This document shows, piece by piece, positions 1-5,588 of a stretch of 39,267 nt of DNA. A program made the position numbers and the translations under genes. This stretch comes from a virus. The first letter of the stretch is position 1. The number at the start of each line of letters is the position of its first letter. Location: positions 1-39,267 of IMG/VR virus record IMGVR_UViG_3300036846_000888; one strand, given 5' to 3'. The notes below the pieces were generated by a model. It ran no database searches. It was not told the origin of the DNA and saw only the letters and a program-made list of their open reading frames with translations.

Positions 1-25
1 ATGATACGGCGACCACCGAGATCTA
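1..25 (+). other. Illumina P5 adapter remnant
   Basis: The first 25 bases match the Illumina P5 flow-cell adapter (positions 2-26 of the standard oligo). The sequence diverges from it at base 26. This is library-derived sequence, not phage DNA, so the left boundary of the contig is artificial. It also supplies the stop codon of the first leftward gene. Confidence 0.95.
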
Positions 26-463
26 ACCATCCCATTCAACACAAACGCAAGTTTTCCAACTTGCCCGCGTTCCGTCTTTGTCGTTTTCATCTGCGTCACC
101 TCCTAGTGACACTAACTCTCTCAACGCAACTTCACTCCTTTGCTCATCCGGGGACTTAACCGCACGCGCTCGTGCAGCTACTGCCTCGGCTGACCAAAAG
201 CTTGGTTCTCGTTGCTGTTGTAGCAACGAAGCTTCCACGTTGGCTGGGTTGGGCGCAGTAGGCTTATCCCCTACATGCCTCCCGGGACGCCTAGCAAGCA
301 ACGCCTCGAGATCACTAACCTCCGCACCAAGTTTGTTGGATAACTTATCAATCTCCACCAACACAGCTGGTAGATCAGGGTGATCCTGCGGCATTTGCAC
401 CAAAAGCCTACGCCAGCGCCGCAGCTTACTAGCGTAAACCCGTTGGGTACTCGTGGCAAGCAT
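23..463 (-). CDS. Hypothetical early protein, 3' end cut by adapter
   Basis: An ATG at 463 preceded by an AAAGG ribosome site opens a frame that reads 146 codons to a TAG at 23-25. That stop lies inside the adapter, so the real C-terminus is missing and the gene is partial. The protein is unrecognised. It has a basic N-terminus (residues 10-22, rich in Arg and Lys), a helical middle with heptad-like Leu spacing (about 30-60), a Pro/Gly-rich linker (60-75) and a charged C-terminal helix. It is the most downstream visible gene of the leftward early arm. A promoter at 708-736 could serve it, through a leader of about 240 nt. No function is assigned. Confidence 0.6.
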   Translation of the reverse strand: MLATSTQRVYASKLRRWRRLLVQMPQDHPDLPAVLVEIDKLSNKLGAEVSDLEALLARRPGRHVGDKPTAPNPANVEASLLQQQREPSFWSAEAVAARARAVKSPDEQRSEVALRELVSLGGDADENDKDGTRASWKTCVCVEWDG

Positions 464-477
464 GTTCGGTAACCTTT

Positions 478-594
478 CTAACTCTGCTGGTTATATTTAC
501 AAACTTCTCCTTGTTCATTCAGAGTGTTGATAAAGCGAACAAAACCACACACCACTGGCCCCCAACTGGGAGCTAATATGTTTGTTTTGTTCAT
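478..594 (-). CDS. Possible 38-aa leader-region peptide
   Basis: Between the promoter at 708-736 and the gene starting at 463 there is a 39-codon frame on the minus strand, ATG at 594 to TAG at 478-480. It stops 14 bases before the next ATG, and the AAAGG site of that next gene follows directly. The peptide has a hydrophobic centre, one Trp and two Cys. There is only a weak Shine-Dalgarno (GGA) before its ATG. It could be a real small protein, a leader peptide, or chance. Confidence 0.3.
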   Translation of the reverse strand: MNKTNILAPSWGPVVCGFVRFINTLNEQGEVCKYNQQS

Positions 595-707
595 TTTTTC
601 CAAATAATAATATATCCTTCACTTACTACCCCCCGGTGGGTTCCGTGAGGTTAGTGTTTTCAACTCTCTGAAGTAGAAGAGAGAAGTTTCTTCCTACAGC
701 AGTCTCC
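595..707 (-). other. AT-rich leader with a stem-loop
   Basis: I see no gene here beyond the possible peptide that follows. Reading leftward it would be the 5' leader of the transcript from the 708-736 promoter. It holds an inverted repeat, CTCTCT at 664-669 against AGAGAG at 678-683 with an 8-nt loop, and an AT-rich run around 600-615. A weak promoter-like pair (TTGGAA, 17 nt, CATATT, minus strand, about 577-605) could give a second start. Confidence 0.35.
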
Positions 708-736
708 ATTATACAACAGAACACAAATGAAAGCAA
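708..736 (-). promoter_or_regulatory. Leftward sigma70-type promoter
   Basis: On the minus strand TTGCTT (736-731) and a perfect TATAAT (713-708) are separated by exactly 17 nt. Transcription would start near 701 and run into the 463 gene. The 16-bp repeat at 740-755 sits 3 nt upstream of the -35 box. Confidence 0.65.
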
Positions 737-739
737 GAC

Positions 740-755
740 CCAGTTGGGCGTTCGT
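740..755 (-). repeat. Promoter-associated 16-bp element, copy B
   Basis: The plus strand reads CCAGTTGGGCGTTCGT, identical to 2216-2231. The core CCCAACTGGG is an inverted repeat (CCCA/TGGG) around two bases. It lies just upstream of the -35 box of the leftward promoter at 708-736, as expected for a binding site of a dimeric regulator. Confidence 0.6.
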
Positions 756-757
756 CC

Positions 758-955
758 CTATCCCACGTCCATTCCACGCTCGATCCTATCCGCGCAGCTA
801 TTGCAGTAGGCGTAGTCGGGACGAATACGTACCATTCGCCCACAACCCTGGCATTTCTTCCTCACGGATTCTTTCTGCACCTGTTTGTAGAACTTACGCA
901 TCTCAGGATCGTCCATGTCATGCCATTCACCGAAGTTGTCGTCGTAGTAACTCAT
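758..955 (-). CDS. Small zinc-ribbon protein
   Basis: A 65-aa protein with an acidic, Tyr/Asp-rich N-terminal helix and a zinc ribbon, C35-x2-C38 and C51-x2-C54, in a basic context. Such ribbons bind nucleic acid or protein in many small phage early proteins; the specific role here is unknown. The ATG at 955 overlaps the stop of the upstream gene (ATGA) and has a GGAGGG site 8 nt before it, so the start is firm. It is the last gene of the early cluster before the 708-736 promoter. Confidence 0.75.
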   Translation of the reverse strand: MSYYDDNFGEWHDMDDPEMRKFYKQVQKESVRKKCQGCGRMVRIRPDYAYCNSCADRIERGMDVG

Positions 956-1224
956 TTCAGCAACCCTCCCCTCTTTAACCGTAGGACGTATTCACTCACC
1001 TGGACCGCTCTCATCCTCCGCAGCTCGGGAGTGTAGTCGGCTTCGCGTAGCGCGCCTCCTCCCAGCCACCAGCACAGCTTGCAGTATTTCATACTGAGTG
1101 ATGACCCAAGCATTTCGAGTCTGAGTTTCGCCCAAGCGATGTCGGCTTCCGCCTGCGCAACCTCCTCATCCGTTGCGTTGCCCAACGTCAACCTCATCCA
1201 CGCCGCGTAAGCGTTTGGTCTCAT
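952..1224 (-). CDS. Hypothetical early protein (90 aa)
   Basis: A mostly helical 90-aa protein that I do not recognise. It has an acidic helix at residues 15-35 followed by a hydrophobic C-x2-C-W-W patch near 48-53, and a basic C-terminus ending Arg/Lys/Gly. Both ends overlap neighbours by ATGA junctions, placing it in the coupled early operon. The two Cys residues alone are not enough to call a zinc site. Confidence 0.65.
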   Translation of the reverse strand: MRPNAYAAWMRLTLGNATDEEVAQAEADIAWAKLRLEMLGSSLSMKYCKLCWWLGGGALREADYTPELRRMRAVQVSEYVLRLKRGGLLK

Positions 1225-1508
1225 GCCTTCACGTCCTTTCCAGCTGCTTTGAGTTGCCGTTCGACCTCTCTCAACGCCTCTTGGCGTTTGCGGTGACTGA
1301 GCCGTTGGTACTCGATTTGATAAATCGCTCGGTTCACCAGCTCAGTTACCTCTTCCGGAGTGAACACCGCCAACACCGACATCACGTCCTGTAGTTGGTT
1401 TTCCGAGCGGCAAGCGCACGCGTCCCTCGGATCCCCGTTTAACAACACGAACTTCACGTCGCCTTTGTCATCCCTCGGCAACGCCCTACCCTTCAGTTTG
1501 ATTTCCAC
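1221..1508 (-). CDS. Helical early protein, relative of the first leftward gene
   Basis: A 95-aa protein that begins with GTG at 1508, preceded by GAAAGGA. The C-terminal half is a long charged helix. Residues about 48-75 (FTPEEV...YQIEYQ followed by an Arg/Lys/Glu-rich helix) resemble the corresponding part of the ribbon-helix-helix-like protein at 2453-2746 (SPEMIE...YQLEYR), so the two may be paralogues. It overlaps the upstream gene by 23 bp. A DNA-binding or regulatory role is an inference from that similarity. Confidence 0.65.
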   Translation of the reverse strand: MEIKLKGRALPRDDKGDVKFVLLNGDPRDACACRSENQLQDVMSVLAVFTPEEVTELVNRAIYQIEYQRLSHRKRQEALREVERQLKAAGKDVKA

Positions 1509-1731
1509 GATCGTCCCATCCTTTCAACGCGATCTCAGTCACCTCACCAAACATCACGTCGAAGCAGTCTTCACATAACCCACTGATATGATACTCCTTA
1601 TGTCCGAGAGGTGTGTGACACTTTGGTCCTGCAAGAGCTTTGCAGCATACACACCTTCCCTCCAACGTCATCGTCAAGTCCCACGTTGCGTACTGCACAA
1701 TCCCTTTCCACAATGGATGTACCGTCTTCAT
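1486..1731 (-). CDS. Zinc-ribbon protein (81 aa)
   Basis: I place the start at ATG 1731, which overlaps the TGA of the upstream gene (TGATG); a longer frame upstream would run through that gene. The 81-aa product has paired cysteines C27/C30 and C53-x2-C56, plus C38 and several His between them, the layout of a treble-clef or zinc-ribbon fold. This type is common among small phage early proteins. Function unknown. Confidence 0.7.
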   Translation of the reverse strand: MKTVHPLWKGIVQYATWDLTMTLEGRCVCCKALAGPKCHTPLGHKEYHISGLCEDCFDVMFGEVTEIALKGWDDRGNQTEG

Positions 1732-1925
1732 CAAAAGTTCCTCGCTGCGTCCAACACAAGCAGCGCAGCCTTGGTCGGTCCTACCTTGTCTGTATACGCC
1801 GCCCGATAATCCCAATCGGGCAGCCCATCACTCTTCAACCCACACATCTCCATCAGCTGTGTGTCAACCTGGGCTTTCCAGGATTCATACGTTGGGTATA
1901 ACATATCAAACGCGGAACGTTTCAT
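1731..1925 (-). CDS. Hypothetical early protein (64 aa)
   Basis: A 64-aa protein with a clear AGGAGGTGA site upstream of ATG 1925. Its C-terminal half has the pattern LPDWDYRAAY, a short turn, then a Pro/Ala-rich helix. That recalls small phage proteins in which a D-Y-x-x-x-Y turn precedes an Ala-rich helix. I cannot name the family. It is separated from its upstream neighbour by a single base and coupled to the downstream gene. Confidence 0.7.
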   Translation of the reverse strand: MKRSAFDMLYPTYESWKAQVDTQLMEMCGLKSDGLPDWDYRAAYTDKVGPTKAALLVLDAARNF

Positions 1926-1926
1926 C

Positions 1927-2145
1927 CTACTTCACCTCCTTCTTGGCGAGCTCCTCCTGCAGTGCGGCAACCCGCACCTTCAACTCCTTCACCGACGCGT
2001 TCTTCGCGGCGTTGTAAGCCTTCCTGTACCGTTGGCCGTTGATCATCGACGCTACCGCTGCAGGAGTGGATCCAGCTCTTTTCGCCAGCTCCACAACACT
2101 CGCATCATCCACGCTCACCTTGTCATACACTATGTTGTTGTTCAT
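1927..2145 (-). CDS. Small HTH/coiled-coil protein
   Basis: I choose ATG 2145 over the GTG at 2154, because that GTG lies inside the Shine-Dalgarno (GGAGGTGACTATC) of the ATG. The 72-aa product has a helix-turn-helix-like segment (residues about 15-40, ELAKRAGSTPAAVASMI) and a C-terminal coiled coil (50-70, Leu/Val heptads). It is the first gene behind the promoter at 2172-2200. A DNA-binding, dimerising early regulator is plausible but inferred. Confidence 0.7.
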   Translation of the reverse strand: MNNNIVYDKVSVDDASVVELAKRAGSTPAAVASMINGQRYRKAYNAAKNASVKELKVRVAALQEELAKKEVK

Positions 2146-2171
2146 GATAGTCACCTCCCAGTGACAGAACG

Positions 2172-2200
2172 ATTATACTACACTTTTATTTGAAAATCAA
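2172..2200 (-). promoter_or_regulatory. Leftward sigma70-type promoter
   Basis: Minus-strand TTGATT (2200-2195) and a perfect TATAAT (2177-2172) with a 17-nt spacer. It lies directly upstream of the Shine-Dalgarno and start at 2145, so it should drive the genes from 2145 leftward. The 16-bp element at 2216-2231 ends 15 nt upstream of the -35 box. Confidence 0.75.
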
Positions 2201-2414
2201 CGAGAAAGTTTTGAGCCAGTTGGGCGTTCGTACCACCTCTCGCACGTTCCATCCGCCGACTAGCTTCGGTTGCTTTCCACTTAACCACGCGCGCCGACCC
2301 ACCCACAGGGTACAACAGCGAGACCTCCGGCTCCCATCCGGGCGGGCGGTTTTGGTTTTGCCTCAACCATGCTGCTCGAGTTGTACTTACCGAGCTCACC
2401 TCCTGCGAGCTCAA
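2178..2414 (-). CDS. Doubtful ORF (78 aa) over promoter region
   Basis: An open frame with a TTG start at 2414 and stop at 2178. It is not recognised. A strong AGGAGGTGA occurs inside it near 2396, but no normal start codon follows at proper spacing. Its 3' end covers the promoter at 2172-2200 and the 16-bp element. The product would be basic and Trp/Arg-rich. It may be a degraded gene or simply an open frame in a control region. Confidence 0.3.
   Translation of the reverse strand: MSSQEVSSVSTTRAAWLRQNQNRPPGWEPEVSLLYPVGGSARVVKWKATEASRRMERARGGTNAQLAQNFLVDFQIKV
2216..2231 (-). repeat. Promoter-associated 16-bp element, copy C
   Basis: Identical over 16 bases to 740-755. It sits 15 nt upstream of the -35 box of the leftward promoter at 2172-2200, the same spacing and orientation relative to the promoter as copy D has to the rightward promoter. 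Confidence 0.6.
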
Positions 2415-2419
2415 GGATC

Positions 2420-2441
2420 GAGAGTGCCCGAGAACACTCTC
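2420..2441. repeat. 7-bp inverted repeat (stem-loop)
   Basis: GAGAGTG at 2420-2426 and CACTCTC at 2435-2441 form a perfect stem with an 8-nt loop. It lies 11 bp beyond the stop codon of the ribbon-helix-helix-like gene. No T-tract follows on either strand, so it is an RNA structure or operator rather than a standard terminator. Confidence 0.45.
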
Positions 2442-2452
2442 TCACCTAAAGC

Positions 2453-2746
2453 TTACAGCGCTACTCGAGTACCAAGCCCGAGCTTCACTGCGAGCTCAGG
2501 ATCTTGCGAAGCTACCTTCAACAGGTTCCTCGCGAGCTTATCCTCCTCTCGCCGCTTGGCTTGGTACGCCTTACGTGCTGCTACAGCGTTCGGACCTTGC
2601 CTGTACTCTAACTGATACAGACCCAAGTTGAACACCTGTTCCATGATCTCCCGATGTGTCTGGCCTTCCTTGCGGAGAGCTTCTACTCGTTCGATCATCT
2701 CTGGTGATAGTTCCAACGTCCACATCGCCTTCGTTGCTTGTGACAT
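2453..2746 (-). CDS. Ribbon-helix-helix-like putative regulator
   Basis: The start is ATG 2746, preceded by GGAGGTGACTAT, the same ribosome-site block used by the gene at 2145; upstream in-frame codons are non-coding. The 97-aa product begins with a beta-strand (residues about 8-13), then two helices (14-27 and 31-45), the order of a ribbon-helix-helix DNA-binding domain, and ends with a long basic helix. It is the first leftward gene next to the divergent control region, as expected for an early regulator. It shares a YQ-I/L-EY motif with the 1221-1508 protein. I saw no clear promoter for it. The RHH assignment is by secondary-structure reading only. Confidence 0.6.
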   Translation of the reverse strand: MSQATKAMWTLELSPEMIERVEALRKEGQTHREIMEQVFNLGLYQLEYRQGPNAVAARKAYQAKRREEDKLARNLLKVASQDPELAVKLGLGTRVAL

Positions 2747-2914
2747 ATAGTCACCTCCATTAGAGATAACTATGCGTCTCTCGGGCAACACATAGGCGCT
2801 GCTAGTCCGTCTCTCGACGGTCTTGACCCGCCGTCCCCCCAAAACGGGGCCTCGCGACCGGCCGATTTAACAGGGCACGAAATTTTTTTCGGGGGGTATG
2901 GGCCTAGCAAAGTT

Positions 2915-2926
2915 ACGCCCAACTGG
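2915..2926 (+). repeat. Promoter-associated element, copy D
   Basis: ACGCCCAACTGG, the same 12-bp core as copies B and C but on the opposite strand, matching the opposite direction of its promoter. It ends 15 nt before the -35 box at 2942. The surrounding GCCCAACTGGGC is a 5-bp-arm inverted repeat. Confidence 0.6.
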
Positions 2927-2941
2927 GCCCCCCCGTGGGGC

Positions 2942-2970
2942 TTGCATTCATCGGCTAGGTATGGTATAAT
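2942..2970 (+). promoter_or_regulatory. Rightward promoter of the late arm
   Basis: TTGCAT (2942-2947), a 17-nt spacer and a perfect TATAAT (2965-2970) preceded by TGG, an extended -10. Transcription would start near 2977, with the ribosome site AGGAGG at 2993-2998 and first gene at 3007. It is the only clear rightward promoter seen for the packaging-to-lysis genes. Confidence 0.8.
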
Positions 2971-3006
2971 GAAAGGGATGAGACGATAGGTAGGAGGCCA
3001 AACGAT

Positions 3007-3240
3007 ATGAGCCAAACAAACGTGCAAAGCCCGATTCAGGGGAGGAATGAGGACGCGCATGAAGCCTATGTGCAGAGGAACCGGGATGTGGCCTTCGGCG
3101 CAGAGAGGACTACCGCTCCAGGGCCAGTGCAGATGGGGTCGGACCCGTGTTTGAAGGGTGAAGTGGCGCAGGGGCAGTATGCTGAGGCAGGAAACGGCCC
3201 GATGCCGAGGAAGCATTGGAGGGCGAGCGGACGCAAATGA
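3007..3240 (+). CDS. Hypothetical protein before terminase (77 aa)
   Basis: The first rightward gene, with an AGGAGG site 8 nt before ATG 3007. The 77-aa product is hydrophilic, rich in Gln, Asn, Arg and Gly, with no obvious hydrophobic core, so it may be disordered. Its stop overlaps the terminase small-subunit start (ATGA). I do not recognise it. Confidence 0.65.
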   Translation: MSQTNVQSPIQGRNEDAHEAYVQRNRDVAFGAERTTAPGPVQMGSDPCLKGEVAQGQYAEAGNGPMPRKHWRASGRK

Positions 3241-3830
3241 GTAGTAACCCTAACTATACACCTCACCCAACTAACGGAAGGTTGATGATTGGGAAGGATA
3301 GTGCTACCGCTCTGGTCAGTGAGGAAGAGCTCCTGCGGCTTGTGTTGCAAGGGTTCACGCTGAGGGAGTGCGCGCAATACATGCGGGCTGGTTATTCTCG
3401 CATTAGGCGGATTGCAAAACAGCCCGAGTTCCTGCTGAAGCTACGGGAACACAGCGCGGAAATTGGAGCTAGGTTGGTTGACGAAATATCTCGCACCCAG
3501 CTCGAGTTCACGCAGCGCCTCGAGGTAGCGAGCGAAGAAGCCCTGGACCAGATGCTGGAGTTGATGAAAGACCCGGCGGTGAACCAGAACACCCGGTTTA
3601 GGGCAGCGCAGGATTTGATGGACAGGGATGTTAGGTCGAGCAAAACCCAAAAGGTACAAGCCCACGTAGGACATGAGTTTATCAACCCAGCTGTATTGTT
3701 GCACGCTGCGGCCACCGCGAAAGAGCTCGACCGTGCGCTCTCTCAGAAGGGAGAGCTCCCATCGCTTAATGGCGACAACACCAGCACTGACGGAAATACC
3801 GGACATACTACAGACAGCGGAAACGGGTGA
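3237..3830 (+). CDS. Terminase small subunit (TerS-like)
   Basis: A 197-aa protein; ATG 3237 overlaps the previous stop (ATGA), and I reject the upstream TTG at 3216. An N-terminal helix-turn-helix-like region (residues about 30-65: LRLVLQGFTLRECAQYM then GYSRIRRIAKQPEF) is the DNA-recognition part of TerS proteins. A long central helix (75-140) suits oligomerisation, and the Ser/Thr/Asn/Gly tail is flexible. TerS binds the packaging site and loads the large subunit. The assignment rests on the HTH, helical layout and position directly before TerL. It overlaps TerL by 62 bp. Confidence 0.75.
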   Translation: MSSNPNYTPHPTNGRLMIGKDSATALVSEEELLRLVLQGFTLRECAQYMRAGYSRIRRIAKQPEFLLKLREHSAEIGARLVDEISRTQLEFTQRLEVASEEALDQMLELMKDPAVNQNTRFRAAQDLMDRDVRSSKTQKVQAHVGHEFINPAVLLHAAATAKELDRALSQKGELPSLNGDNTSTDGNTGHTTDSGNG

Positions 3831-5409
3831 TGCGTCACTACTTCACGCGCAATTGCGCGACAAGTGTGACAACAGCCTGTACTACTTCGCTAAGGTAGTG
3901 ATGAATTATCGGGACCTAACGGAAAGTTTGCACCTACCATTCTGTTTGGAAATCCAGCAGAGGATGAACGACCCGTTGCAAGGCTTTCTCATGATGCGGG
4001 CCGGCTTCAAGAGTACGATCCGCACCAAAGCCTATATGCTCTGGCGCTATCTGCAAAACCATGAAATCCGGTTCTTGGTAATCGGGGCGAGTGACACTAT
4101 TGCGAAAAAAGCCCTGGTCGACATCAAATGGCACGTGCAAAACAACCAGCTGCTGCGTTGGTTATACCCGGAGCTGCAGCTCCTGGACACAGGGAAGACT
4201 AAGTGGACGGATACCGAGATCCTAATGCCCCGGGACGGCACGTTTGATGAACCCACGATAACATGCGATGGGATCAATGCTAAGCGCACCGGGTTTCACT
4301 ACGACGAAATCATCTTTGACGACCCCATCGCTGAAGTTGATGCAGAGTCCAAGCTTGCCCACGAGGCTGCGTACGACTTCATCCAATACAGCCGGGGGCT
4401 GTTGCACGACCCGGAGAAGTCTTGCAGGTCGTTTGTCGGCACGCGGTGGGGCCACGGTGACTTCGACGTCTTCGGCAAAATCATGCGGGACATGCTTCCC
4501 GAAGCCCAATGGTTTATCAAATCCGCGATCGAGGACGGAGTGGCAACGTTTCCGGAACGGTTGAACCTAACGACGCTGGCCAAAATCCGGGATGAGATGA
4601 AGGACTATAAGTTCAACTGTCAGTACATGAACAAGCCTTCGATACCCGGCAGTACTGACTTCGAAGCAACTTGGGTGAAGGAGTACGACGTCGATCCCGA
4701 AGACCGAGGACTTATCGTTCCCCGCGACGGCACCCCAAAAGTCCGGGTTAGTAAACTCCTCAGGATTAGTTTCTACGACCCATCCGGGGGAGGCAAGTCC
4801 GCGCTGTGTGAAAACGCCCAAATCACAATTGGCACTGCTAGCGACCGACGCATATTCGTCCTCCTAGCCTGGTCCAAAAACTGTTCGATCGGCCAAGCCG
4901 TTGAGCAATGGCACTTGCAACACGACCAATGGCAATGCTATCAAAACTACTACGAACGCAAAGGTGCACAGTCATCCGTAGAGGACTTCTGTAAGGAACG
5001 TACCCGTCAACCCGAGTGCCCATACTGCCCTGCAGGCCACCTAAACGACGACGGGAAAACCCTCGTCAAGCCCCGCCACAAACGCATCGTTGCCTTACCC
5101 TTCACCCACCCAGGCGCAGCAAGCGACAAGTCCAAAGAGGAACGCATCCGGTTCTACTGCCAAAAGGCGTTTGAAGACGGTCGGGTTTACATCCGCAACG
5201 GGATGACGACGTTGCGTAGCCAAATCATCCAGTTCCCTCACGCATCCCTTGTCGACCTGTTCGATGCCTTGGCCAGCGCTATCAAACTGAGCCGAGCGCC
5301 GTTGAGTGATGCAGATGAGGAATCGGAACAAGCCGAAGACCAAACGGCAAAGACCAAGCACTCCAGTTTCACTAACACAGAGCATGATTACGGGGGTTAC
5401 GCTCGATGA
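3769..5409 (+). CDS. terL: Terminase large subunit (DNA packaging ATPase/nuclease)
   Basis: I choose ATG 3769 (546 aa); the frame is open upstream but that part is the shadow of TerS. The ATPase domain shows a variant Walker A (RAGFKST, residues 77-83), a Walker B (IIFDDP, 181-186) and the TerL signature GTRWG near 224. The nuclease domain shows FYDPSGGG (D337) and a C-terminal VDLFDALA (D496 and D499), the acidic residues that coordinate metal. An insertion with C408, C417, C420 and H424 may hold a zinc ion. TerL translocates DNA into the prohead and cuts it. It overlaps the next gene by 4 bp. Confidence 0.93.
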   Translation: MATTPALTEIPDILQTAETGDASLLHAQLRDKCDNSLYYFAKVVMNYRDLTESLHLPFCLEIQQRMNDPLQGFLMMRAGFKSTIRTKAYMLWRYLQNHEIRFLVIGASDTIAKKALVDIKWHVQNNQLLRWLYPELQLLDTGKTKWTDTEILMPRDGTFDEPTITCDGINAKRTGFHYDEIIFDDPIAEVDAESKLAHEAAYDFIQYSRGLLHDPEKSCRSFVGTRWGHGDFDVFGKIMRDMLPEAQWFIKSAIEDGVATFPERLNLTTLAKIRDEMKDYKFNCQYMNKPSIPGSTDFEATWVKEYDVDPEDRGLIVPRDGTPKVRVSKLLRISFYDPSGGGKSALCENAQITIGTASDRRIFVLLAWSKNCSIGQAVEQWHLQHDQWQCYQNYYERKGAQSSVEDFCKERTRQPECPYCPAGHLNDDGKTLVKPRHKRIVALPFTHPGAASDKSKEERIRFYCQKAFEDGRVYIRNGMTTLRSQIIQFPHASLVDLFDALASAIKLSRAPLSDADEESEQAEDQTAKTKHSSFTNTEHDYGGYAR

Positions 5410-5588
5410 TGCAGTTCGATACCCACTTCCTGGTTAACACCAAGCAACAGTTTCCGCCAGGGTTCTGTCTTGGGACTGACGAAGGATCCGTGGGTATCGA
5501 TCTTCACCATTGTCAGTCCCAAAACCCTGGCACGCCCGCGCGCAGCGGGAAACCCGGTCGAACGTTGCTAGTCAAGGCAAATATCTAA
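5406..5588 (+). CDS. Hypothetical protein between terminase and portal (60 aa)
   Basis: A 60-aa frame that starts within the TerL stop (ATGATG) and ends in a TAATG junction with the portal gene. It has a few aromatic residues, two Cys and a basic Gly/Pro-rich C-terminus. Its tight junctions favour a real gene, or a coupling frame that delivers ribosomes to the portal start, which has only a weak Shine-Dalgarno. Not recognised. Confidence 0.5.
   Translation: MMQFDTHFLVNTKQQFPPGFCLGTDEGSVGIDLHHCQSQNPGTPARSGKPGRTLLVKANI

Larger units (their letters stand above)
2747..3006. promoter_or_regulatory. Divergent control region
   Basis: A 260-bp gap between the leftward and rightward arms. It holds homopolymeric C and G runs, a T-run at 2883-2889, element D (2915-2926), a short hairpin GCCCC/GGGGC (2927-2931 and 2937-2941), a strong rightward promoter (2942-2970) and the AGGAGG site of the first rightward gene. 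No protein-coding frame is convincing here. Confidence 0.7.

Noticed and set aside
561-570. CCCAACTGGG core copy in the leader
   Set aside because: The palindrome core matches, but flanks differ from the 16-bp element, it lies within the possible leader peptide, and no good promoter follows it on either strand, so it is not counted as a member of the promoter set.
3216-3236. Upstream TTG start for the terminase small subunit
   Set aside because: ATG 3237 makes a standard ATGA coupling with the preceding gene; the TTG has no better ribosome site.
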